Assembly: GCA_023443625.1 (NCBI GenBank)
Contig: JAEZTQ010000028.1
Location: 1 to 64,000 of the forward strand
DNA from: Bacillota bacterium
GTDB taxonomy: Bacteria > Bacillota_A > Clostridia > Lachnospirales > Lachnospiraceae
Direction: 5' to 3'
DNA length: 64,000 bases
Part shown: positions 54,776 through 61,824 of the stretch, in pieces
Layout of the letters: every line of letters begins with the position of its first letter
Position numbering within the stretch: position 1 is the first letter of the stretch
Made by a program: the position numbers and the translations under genes
The notes under the pieces: model-generated
What the model was told of the DNA's origin: nothing
Database searches by the model: none
Seen by the model: only the letters and a program-made list of their open reading frames with translations

Positions 54776-54973
54776 AAGGTTGCTTTTGCATGGAATTGCA
54801 AATTCCTGCGGTGCACAAGGCGATGCCGAAGTGTATGCCAAGAACAATTGCATGGGGTTCAACTCCCCGAACGAGCTGTAACTCGTCCATGGCATGGATA
54901 AATGCAGGTTCGAATCCTGCTCTGAGCATATTGCTTAGCCTTGGTTGGAAAATGACTTTGTAAAAAGTCTTTT
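54776..54973 (+). ncRNA. tRNA-like structured RNA upstream of slipin-rtcB
   Basis: Two tRNA T-arms are visible: TGGGG-TTCAACT-CCCCG (54853-54869) and GCAGG-TTCGAAT-CCTGC (54904-54920), the latter with a canonical TTCGAAT loop. Before the second come a D-arm-like hairpin ACGAG/CTCGT (54871-54886) and a short anticodon-arm-like stem CCAT-GGC-ATGG (54887-54897) with only three loop bases. Further hairpins are GGAATT-GCA-AATTCC (54792-54806) and GGC/GCC (54819-54827). The ends can pair: GCAA..TGCT (54774-54784) with AGCA..TTGC (54925-54934). A stem GACTTT/AAAGTC plus TTTT (54954-54973) may end it. No acceptor stem of a normal tRNA closes, so it is a tRNA mimic, comparable in idea to the tRNA-like module of bacterial Y RNAs linked to RtcB. 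Confidence 0.65.
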
Positions 54974-55200
54974 GTCAGGAACGGCCTAATAAGCCGGACA
55001 AATGAATGGAATAAGCAGATGTTTTTGGGAAAAGAAATAATACGTTTTCTTGAACCCAGTACAGCTTTTGCCCTGTCGGATCGTGGATACCGACCGATCG
55101 ATATGAGATTCAGAGCATGACTCCCAATCTCATACTTGATAGTCTAAAGCCTTCTGCCGCAAAAGCTGTATGAAACATTTGCTTGAACACGAAATTATTA
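54971..55200 (+). ncRNA. second structured RNA segment in the slipin leader
   Basis: Hairpins in order: TTTGTC..CGGC / GCCG-GACAAA (54971-55002); TGGG..AAGAAA / TTTCTT..CCCA (55026-55058); and a perfect 11-bp closing stem TACAGCTTTTG (55060-55070) / CAAAAGCTGTA (55160-55170) enclosing GTCGG/CCGAC and the 9-bp TATGAGATT/AATCTCATA (55102-55134). No ORF. It may be a separate RNA or the structured 5' leader of slipin. Confidence 0.55.
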
Positions 55201-55216
55201 TAGGGAGGATACATAG

Positions 55217-56314
55217 ATGAAAATGATAATTAATGAAAATCAAAGAGGACTACTTTTTAAAAACGGTAAATACGAAAAGATGCTGGGGCCGGGAAAACAT
55301 AGTTTTCTTTCACGAAATTTTACCGTAAAAATTATGAATATTGCAGATGAATTTAAGCTGGAAGATTTTGATTTGAATGTATTTTTGAAGGACAAAATTT
55401 TAAAAGGGCAACTGGAGATAGTGGATGTTGCTGATCAAACGATAGCACTTCACTACATAAATGGAAAATTCACCGATTGCCTGACCAGTGGCAGGTACGC
55501 TTATTGGAAAGTATTCCAAAACCATAAGTTTGAGACAATCGATATGAAAAATCCAGAGGTACCGGATGAATTTCCGAAATATATTTTTGATGTTTTGCCA
55601 AGAAGATTGTTCTTTAAGGTAGAGGTTGCCGGATATCAGAAGGCAAGGTTATACTATGACCAAAAATATGTTAAGCTTTTAAATGAAGGGACCTATTACT
55701 ATTGGAATAATGGAACAAAAATTAGTGCTAACCTAGTGGACACCCGTCTGTTGCAGATGGATATTACAGGACAGGAGATTCTGACCTTAGATAAGGTGGC
55801 ACTGCGTATTAATTTTGTAAGTCACTATAAAATCACGGATTATATTAAGATTTTCACGGAAATAGATAATTATGAGGAGCAGATGCATGTATCTCTGCAG
55901 CTCATACTTCGTGAATATATCGGAAAATACCGACTGGATGAAATACTTGAAAGTAGGGAACAAATCGCTGATTATGCATTCCAAAAACTAAAGGAGAAGG
56001 AAGAAGACTTTTATGTCAAGTTTTATGATGCCGGCGTAAAGGATATTATTCTTCCGGGCGAAATTCGTGATATTATGAACACAGTACTGATAGCTGAAAA
56101 AAAGGCTCAGGCAAATGTGATAGCACGCCGTGAGGAAGTGGCATCGACAAGAAGCTTGCTCAATACTGCCAAGTTGATGGACGAAAATCAAACATTATTT
56201 AAATTAAAGGAATTTGAGTATCTGGAAAAGATATGCGAAAATGTCGGTAATATTACAGTCAACGGAGGAACAGATCTGATTTCCCAGTTGACGAATATTT
56301 TAAAAGGAGCTTAG
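55217..56314 (+). CDS. slipin / SPFH (band 7) family protein
   Basis: 365 residues, ATG seven bases after GGGAGGA. No membrane helix. Two related N-terminal segments (about 1-60 and 75-175, each with the pattern RGLLFKNGKYEKMLGPGKHSF / KARLYYDQKYVKLLNEGTYYYW) precede the SPFH domain (about 185-290, LTLDKVALRINFVSHYKI, GVKDIILPGEIRDIMNTVLIAEKKAQAN) and a helical tail. SPFH proteins form membrane-associated rings; soluble slipins with this build are found next to rtcB. A scaffold role in the repair unit is inference. Confidence 0.9.
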   Translation: MKMIINENQRGLLFKNGKYEKMLGPGKHSFLSRNFTVKIMNIADEFKLEDFDLNVFLKDKILKGQLEIVDVADQTIALHYINGKFTDCLTSGRYAYWKVFQNHKFETIDMKNPEVPDEFPKYIFDVLPRRLFFKVEVAGYQKARLYYDQKYVKLLNEGTYYYWNNGTKISANLVDTRLLQMDITGQEILTLDKVALRINFVSHYKITDYIKIFTEIDNYEEQMHVSLQLILREYIGKYRLDEILESREQIADYAFQKLKEKEEDFYVKFYDAGVKDIILPGEIRDIMNTVLIAEKKAQANVIARREEVASTRSLLNTAKLMDENQTLFKLKEFEYLEKICENVGNITVNGGTDLISQLTNILKGA

Positions 56315-56536
56315 TGTGAATTATTAAAAAGCATAATTCACACCTAGAAGTTTGTGCCTGCGTAATCCTCGGCACAAACTAACTCAAAGGGAAGGCATGT
56401 ACTGTTAGTGTGAAAATACAAAGCAAACTTAACACTTTGAGAACCACGAAGCTCGCCCAGAAGGGCTCACCCTTGGTTCTCAAAGTGGTGAAAAAACATA
56501 ATCCATTTACGGGTTATTTAGGCCGCATCGAAGATG
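56314..56536 (+). other. hairpin cluster between slipin and rtcB
   Basis: Four perfect stems in about 220 bp: GTGTGAATTA/TAATTCACAC (56314-56323, 56334-56343); AGTTTGTGCC/GGCACAAACT (56349-56358, 56371-56380); CACTTTGAGAACCA/TGGTTCTCAAAGTG (56433-56446, 56474-56487) with inner GCCC/GGGC; and GCATC-GAA-GATGC (about 56524-56536). No poly-T follows any of them, so they look like an RNA processing or regulatory region rather than terminators. Confidence 0.6.
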
Positions 56537-56552
56537 CAGCAGGGAGGCTATT

Positions 56553-57755
56553 ATGATTGAAATAAAAGGAACTTACACCTCTGCAAAGGTGTTTACAGAT
56601 ACAATTGAAGAGGTTGCCATAGAGAAGATTAAGCAGCTGTGCGATATGGAATATACTGAAGGATCAAAAATTCGAATTATGCCGGATGTCCATGCCGGTG
56701 CCGGTTGTACGATCGGCACAACCATGACGATCTCTGATAAGATAGTCCCAAATCTTGTTGGTGTAGACATCGGCTGTGGAATGGAAACCATACGGATTAA
56801 AAATAAGCACATCGAGTTAGAAAAGTTAGATAAATTGATTTATGCTAAAATACCGTCCGGTATGAATATACGTGAAGCACCGCATAAATATAATGATGAG
56901 ATTGATTTAAGTGAACTACGCTGCTATAAAGAAATTCATGAACATCGGGCAATTCACTCTATTGGAACACTTGGAGGCGGTAATCATTTTATCGAGGCTG
57001 ATAAGGATGAAGAAGGTAATATCTACATCGTAATTCACTCGGGCAGCCGTTACCTCGGTAACGAGGTTGCAAAACTTTATCAAGAGATGGGATTTAATCG
57101 CCTGAATGGAAATGATAAAAGAGCTCTTGACAATTTAATTACGGAATATAAAGCAGCAGGTAGAGAGAAAGAAATTCAAACAGCAATCAAGGAATTAAAG
57201 AAACAGGTTCTTACGAATATTCCGTATCCTCTTGCCTATGTCAGTGAAGATTTATTTGAAGATTATATTCATGACATGCAAATTGTTCAGCACTTTGCTA
57301 CGCTTAATCGTAAAGCTATGGCGGATGAAATTATTCGTGGAATGAAATTGAATGTCGCAGAACAATTTACGACAATCCATAATTATATTGATACAGAAAA
57401 TATGATTTTACGCAAAGGTGCAGTATCTGCAAAGCTTGGAGAGAAACTTCTGATACCAATCAATATGCGTGACGGAAGCCTAATCTGTCTTGGGAAAGGG
57501 AATGAAGATTGGAACTGCTCTGCCCCACATGGCGCTGGAAGACTTATGAGCCGTACACAGGCCAAAAATACCTTTACTGTTTCTGAGTTCAAAAAGCAAA
57601 TGAAAGATATCTATACAACTTCGGTAAATAAGGAAACACTTGACGAATGCCCAATGGCCTATAAAGATATGACCGAAATTATTAAGGATATCACACCAAC
57701 AGCAGATATCTTAAAAATAATAAAGCCAATTTATAATTATAAAGCAAGTGAATGA
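56553..57755 (+). CDS. rtcB: RtcB RNA ligase
   Basis: 400 residues, ATG with GGGAGG upstream. All active-site elements are present: D72 and C75 in GVDIGCGM, H145 in GGGNHF, H162 in HSGSR, H276 in IHNYID and the guanylated H326 in SAPHGAGR. RtcB is a Mn2+/GTP-dependent ligase joining 2',3'-cyclic-phosphate or 3'-phosphate ends to 5'-OH ends, as left by ribotoxins and tRNA-cutting nucleases. It is the short bacterial form. No RtcA cyclase is seen. Association with WYL regulators, a tRNA-like RNA and slipin suggests repair of cleaved tRNA. Confidence 0.95.
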   Translation: MIEIKGTYTSAKVFTDTIEEVAIEKIKQLCDMEYTEGSKIRIMPDVHAGAGCTIGTTMTISDKIVPNLVGVDIGCGMETIRIKNKHIELEKLDKLIYAKIPSGMNIREAPHKYNDEIDLSELRCYKEIHEHRAIHSIGTLGGGNHFIEADKDEEGNIYIVIHSGSRYLGNEVAKLYQEMGFNRLNGNDKRALDNLITEYKAAGREKEIQTAIKELKKQVLTNIPYPLAYVSEDLFEDYIHDMQIVQHFATLNRKAMADEIIRGMKLNVAEQFTTIHNYIDTENMILRKGAVSAKLGEKLLIPINMRDGSLICLGKGNEDWNCSAPHGAGRLMSRTQAKNTFTVSEFKKQMKDIYTTSVNKETLDECPMAYKDMTEIIKDITPTADILKIIKPIYNYKASE

Positions 57756-58106
57756 TTTGAGATATTTAATTTCTAATATTTAAAATAAGTAAAAATGTAA
57801 TATATTTTATGAAAACAGCGAAAAATTTCTAAAGGACCTTTCAATTATTTTAGGTGTTATAGGTGTTTTGCTTATATTAATCAGTAAATACATATAATGT
57901 TATTTGGGGTAGGGTTTCAGAATAACCCCTACCTCTAGATTATCTGTCAGGAGAACTTCATTTTATATTTAATTATTTTACTTTGAGTATCATTATGCTA
58001 TTATAATAATTATACTAAAGAACGGATAGTAGACAAGTAGGAAATATGAAATCTAAATGTCCGATTCTTATACAATAACCAACCCCATATAGGAGGTGTT
58101 ATAAAT
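57756..58106. other. intergenic region after rtcB
   Basis: Contains a hairpin GGTAGGG (57909-57915) / CCCTACC (57928-57934) that may end the rtcB transcript, though no T run follows. Nothing else recognised before the Fic ribosome site AGGAGGTG. Confidence 0.4.
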
Positions 58107-58868
58107 ATGATAAAGCAAGAACTGTTTCAAAAAGCTGATTATTATAAAAATATGATTGACATGAATAGGCCATTTAAGGCAGAGCAGCTTCTAGAATTGG
58201 ACAATTACTTTAGAGTTGAACTTACCTATAGCAGTAATTTTATTGAAGGAAATACGTTAACGCATACAGAAACAAAGGTTTTATTAGAAGATGGTACCAC
58301 CCTTGGGGGAAAGCCTATAAAAGATTATTATGAAGCATCCGGACATGCACAAGCTTATGACTATATGTTAGCTATGGCTAGAACAGAACAACTTGATATT
58401 ACTGAAGATATCATTAAAAAATTACATTATTTATTCTATCATAAGCTTGATCATGAAGAGGCAGGTCAATATAGAAAAAACCAAGTTTATCTGTCAGGTA
58501 CAGAATATTTACCACCAAAGGCAGAGGAGGTATCGCATTTGATGGAGCATTTTATTAATCAGATGCAAAGCTCAAGAAGATTTATTCATCCCATTGAATT
58601 TGCTGCCATATGCCATAAGCGTTTGGTAGACATTCATCCATTCAAAGATGGGAATGGAAGAACCGCTAGGTTATTAATGAATCTAATCTTGGAAAATACA
58701 GGGTATGGGATTACTTCTATTCCTCCTGCACTTAAAAATGAATATATCAATGCATTAATATTATCTCAAAGAGAAAACAATCCCAATATTGATACCTTGA
58801 TAGAATTTATTGTGGAGTGTGTAATTGAAACAGAAAGAGATTATTGCAGATTATTAAGAATAAAATAG
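58107..58868 (+). CDS. Fic family protein (probable AMPylase), class II type
   Basis: 253 residues. The Fic core motif HPFKDGNGR starts at H177 and is intact. An N-terminal inhibitory helix motif S-x-x-x-E-G-N (SSNFIEGN, about residues 44-51) is present, as in class II Fic proteins, so activity would be switched off until the helix moves. The flap segment QYRKNQVYLSGTEYLPP is complete. Fic enzymes transfer AMP or other phosphate groups to target proteins. Target unknown; link with rtcB is by proximity only. Confidence 0.9.
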   Translation: MIKQELFQKADYYKNMIDMNRPFKAEQLLELDNYFRVELTYSSNFIEGNTLTHTETKVLLEDGTTLGGKPIKDYYEASGHAQAYDYMLAMARTEQLDITEDIIKKLHYLFYHKLDHEEAGQYRKNQVYLSGTEYLPPKAEEVSHLMEHFINQMQSSRRFIHPIEFAAICHKRLVDIHPFKDGNGRTARLLMNLILENTGYGITSIPPALKNEYINALILSQRENNPNIDTLIEFIVECVIETERDYCRLLRIK

Positions 58869-58996
58869 TTGGTATAGCCTATGAACAAGTTAACAGATTT
58901 TTGGAAATAAAACTACCCATAGGGGAACTACAAGAATTTTTGGTATTGCAAAACGATACGGCGAGTTAGCCTTTTGTATGCCCTTATATCGTGAAT

Positions 58997-59048
58997 AAAA
59001 GCGGGAAAACCTGAGAAAATCAAGGTTTTCCCGCTTTTGTTCATAAGA
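58997..59048. terminator. strong bidirectional terminator
   Basis: AAAAGCGGGAAAACC (58997-59011) pairs perfectly with GGTTTTCCCGCTTTT (59034-59048), 15 bp. The 58,869-58,996 gap holds a short coding-like scrap (FGIAKRYGELAFCMPLYRE), probably a gene remnant. Confidence 0.8.
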
Positions 59049-59164
59049 TAGGGTATTATCATGGACGTAATCAATTGTGATATTTATGTGAAATTATGCT
59101 TCTACATATTTTCTCCACATTCAATTGTTATTATGAAATAGAACTAAGAAAAGGGAGGATACTT

Positions 59165-60688
59165 ATGTCTTCAAATGTTATAGTGACATCTCTATACATT
59201 GATAACATGACATGTGTTAATTGTGAAAATACAATTGAACGTGCCCTAACAGGCATAGCAGGAATTGAAAAGGTTAAAGCCAGCTATTCGTCTGGAATAG
59301 TAAGTGTTACCTACAATCCAATAGAAATTGAACTGGAGAAAATTGAAGAACTGATTTCGGAACATGATTATCATGTTAAACGAGAAAAAATCACTGGCAA
59401 TGAAATCGAGATGAAGGATGAAAAATCAACAAAATCAGTGGACATCACGAATATCGTTGGAATAGGGATTATTATTTTCACTATATACACGATAGTAAAA
59501 CGCTTTGGGCTAACTAATATTTTTAACGCTTTCCCAATTGCAAAAGAGGGAATGGGCTACGGTATGCTATTTGTAATCGGATTACTTACCTCTGTACATT
59601 GTGTGGCGATGTGTGGTGGTATATGCATTACCCAATGTGCTGCAAAGGATAGTAATAATCTAGTTAAAACCAGTAAATTTGCAGCTATGAGACCAAGTTT
59701 ACTATATAACTTAGGTAGAGTTATTTCCTATACCGTGATAGGTGTACTTGTAGGGGCACTTGGTTCAGTGGTCAGTTTCTCCGGTACGATGAAGGGAATT
59801 GTTCAGATTTTGGCAGGGGTATTTATGGTTATTATGGGATTAAACATGTTTAATGTATTTCCTTGGCTTCGTAAGCTTAACCCCAGAATGCCAAAAGTAT
59901 TTGCAAAAAAGATATACAAGCAAAGAGCAAAAAATAATAGTCCTTTATTTATTGGACTACTTAATGGACTTATGCCTTGCGGACCTTTACAAGCAATGCA
60001 GCTCTATGCGCTGTCAACCGGAGATCCTCTTAAAGGTGCATTTTCAATGTTTTTATTCAGTGTGGGAACATTTCCATTAATGTTTGCTTTTGGAGCATTA
60101 AGTTCCTTCCTCAGTAATAAATTTACTGGAAAGATGATGAAAGCAAGTGCAGTATTAGTTCTTGTTTTAGGAGTATTTATGTTCAATAGTGGTGCGGTTC
60201 TTTCAGGATTTACCTTGCCGGTATTTCCTTCTACAACCAACACGGCGCAGGCTTCTAATATTGCAACCATTAAGGATGGAGTACAGACTGTTACAACTGG
60301 TCTTAATCCAGGCAGCTATGAACCAATTGTTGTACAAAAAGGGGTTCCTGTAAAATGGATCATACAGGCAGAAGCAGGTGATATTAATGGATGTAACAAC
60401 AGTATTGTAGTTCCCAAATTTAATATTCAACAGGATTTATCAGAAGGAGACACTGTGATTGAATTTACACCTACAAGCAGTGGTAGCTTTCCTTTCAGCT
60501 GCTGGATGGGTATGATTCGAAGTAAAATTACTGTAGTTGATGATTTAAATGCAGTAGATAATAGTACAAGTAATTCGGAAGATAATGGACTTGATAAGGT
60601 GGATGATTTGCCGGAGGTGGAGGATTACCTTCATGTCATTAAACCACAAGAAATATCAGAATTTAAAAAAGGAAGGACTAAATTATGA
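59165..60688 (+). CDS. HMA - SafE/DsbD-like - cupredoxin fusion, copper handling
   Basis: 507 residues from ATG 59165 after AGGGAGGA. Residues 5-70 are a heavy-metal-associated domain with C17-x-x-C20. A six-helix TauE/SafE-DsbD-like membrane part (about 130-365, LLTSVHCVAMCGGICITQC, LLNGLMPCGPLQAMQLYAL) follows, then a cupredoxin-like domain (about 395-465) with INGCNNSIVVP and FSCWMGMI (C446, M448 or M450). The cysteine-containing helices could move copper or electrons across the membrane. The gene overlaps the next by 4 bp and precedes csoR-copA, supporting a role in copper export or periplasm-side loading. Confidence 0.85.
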   Translation: MSSNVIVTSLYIDNMTCVNCENTIERALTGIAGIEKVKASYSSGIVSVTYNPIEIELEKIEELISEHDYHVKREKITGNEIEMKDEKSTKSVDITNIVGIGIIIFTIYTIVKRFGLTNIFNAFPIAKEGMGYGMLFVIGLLTSVHCVAMCGGICITQCAAKDSNNLVKTSKFAAMRPSLLYNLGRVISYTVIGVLVGALGSVVSFSGTMKGIVQILAGVFMVIMGLNMFNVFPWLRKLNPRMPKVFAKKIYKQRAKNNSPLFIGLLNGLMPCGPLQAMQLYALSTGDPLKGAFSMFLFSVGTFPLMFAFGALSSFLSNKFTGKMMKASAVLVLVLGVFMFNSGAVLSGFTLPVFPSTTNTAQASNIATIKDGVQTVTTGLNPGSYEPIVVQKGVPVKWIIQAEAGDINGCNNSIVVPKFNIQQDLSEGDTVIEFTPTSSGSFPFSCWMGMIRSKITVVDDLNAVDNSTSNSEDNGLDKVDDLPEVEDYLHVIKPQEISEFKKGRTKL

Positions 60689-61206
60689 GTAAACAGACAA
60701 ATAAAAAAAATAATATGAACAGATTAATTATTATTGCTTTATCTGCAATTGCAGTATTAGCGGTAGCATTCTCTATTAAAGTACCTGGTTCCTCGTCAGA
60801 TAAAAGCTCAAAGAAGGATGAACTCAGAGCGGAAAAGGTTATAGATGGTGACATCGTAATTCCTGTCAGTGAGATTTCCGAAACAGCTAAGTTTTATCCG
60901 GCAAAGATTGATGACATAGAACTTGAAGCCATGGCAGTAAAGGCACCGGATGGTTCAATACGAACAGCATTTAATACCTGTCAGGTTTGTTATACATCAG
61001 GTCGTGGGTATTACGTACAGGAGGGGGATGTATTAGTATGCCAAAACTGTGGTAATCGTTTCGCAATGGATGATGTGGAAGTGACCAGAGGAGGATGTAA
61101 TCCCGTTCCTATTTCTGAGGAGTATAAGACAGTTAGTGATGATTCAATTACCATTTCAAAAGACTTTTTAGCTGAGGCAACGATTATTTTCCAGAAATGG
61201 AAGTAG
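60685..61206 (+). CDS. DUF2318 membrane-anchored protein
   Basis: 173 residues, start overlapping the previous stop (ATGA). One N-terminal helix (about 13-30), then a domain with CQVCYTSGRGYY and VCQNCGNRF, the two CxxC pairs that define DUF2318, plus GGCNP. A metal or iron-sulfur/zinc site is likely from the cysteines. Members accompany FTR1/SafE-type metal transporters, consistent with the neighbour. Confidence 0.85.
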   Translation: MSKQTNKKNNMNRLIIIALSAIAVLAVAFSIKVPGSSSDKSSKKDELRAEKVIDGDIVIPVSEISETAKFYPAKIDDIELEAMAVKAPDGSIRTAFNTCQVCYTSGRGYYVQEGDVLVCQNCGNRFAMDDVEVTRGGCNPVPISEEYKTVSDDSITISKDFLAEATIIFQKWK

Positions 61207-61310
61207 TAATTTACTTTCATAAAATCTCCACATTTTAGGTATATAATAATTCAATATTTTATCTGATGGGAATGGAATATTAATCAATTCATCAAATGTA
61301 AAAAGTGCCC

Positions 61311-61371
61311 TTGACATATATGCTCAATTCATATATTCTATTATCTAACTATTGTCACCCCCCTGGGGGTG
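61311..61371 (+). promoter_or_regulatory. csoR promoter with CsoR operator
   Basis: TTGACA (61311-61316) and TATTCT (61334-61339), 17-bp spacer. At about +11 lies the G/C palindrome CACCCCC-CT-GGGGGTG (61356-61371), the usual CsoR-type operator. Confidence 0.8.
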
Positions 61372-61394
61372 TAGGGTAAGACTGGAGGTATACG

Positions 61395-61658
61395 ATGCGA
61401 TCTGATAAAACAAAAATAACAAAATTACTAAAAACAGCAAAAGGTCAAATTGATGGTTTACTTAAAATGGTGGAAGACGATAGATACTGTATAGATATAT
61501 CCAACCAGCTATTAGCTACAGAAGCCATTTTGCGAAAGGTTAATAAAGAAATTATTCACGATCACCTTGGATGTTGTGTTGAAGATGCATTTACTACAGA
61601 TGAGCAACGAAAGAAAATAGCAGAAATTATGACTATCGTTGATAAATTATCAAAATAA
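61395..61658 (+). CDS. csoR: CsoR family copper-sensing repressor
   Basis: 87 residues, four-helix-bundle family without a helix-turn-helix. The copper-binding set C32, H57, C61 has the exact 25/4 spacing of CsoR (x-Cys...His-x3-Cys). Apo-CsoR binds G/C-rich palindromes; Cu(I) releases it. Operators lie before both csoR and the following copA, so it should control both. Confidence 0.92.
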   Translation: MRSDKTKITKLLKTAKGQIDGLLKMVEDDRYCIDISNQLLATEAILRKVNKEIIHDHLGCCVEDAFTTDEQRKKIAEIMTIVDKLSK

Positions 61659-61721
61659 TATAAACTCTAAAAAAATGAATAGAATAAATTGATTTTGTAA
61701 AAATAATTATTAATATTACAC

Positions 61722-61776
61722 TTGACTTAGAAAGAATATAATCTTATAATTTAAGAACACCCCACAGGGGTGGGGT
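61722..61776 (+). promoter_or_regulatory. copA promoter with CsoR operator
   Basis: TTGACT (61722-61727) and TATAAT (61745-61750), 17-bp spacer; the palindrome ACCCCACAGGGGT (61759-61771, extended by GGGGT) sits at the predicted start site, like the site before csoR. Confidence 0.8.
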
Positions 61777-61824
61777 AATATTAAGGATAATTTTATAGCA
61801 GACTCATGATCTAAGGAGGACGAT

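Noticed and set aside
54675..54963. ORFs on both strands across the tRNA-like region (54675-54929 minus, 54709-54963 plus)
   Set aside because: The GFEP-type peptide on the minus strand is the usual antisense reading of a tRNA T-arm, and neither ORF has a suitable ribosome site. The RNA structure explains the sequence better.
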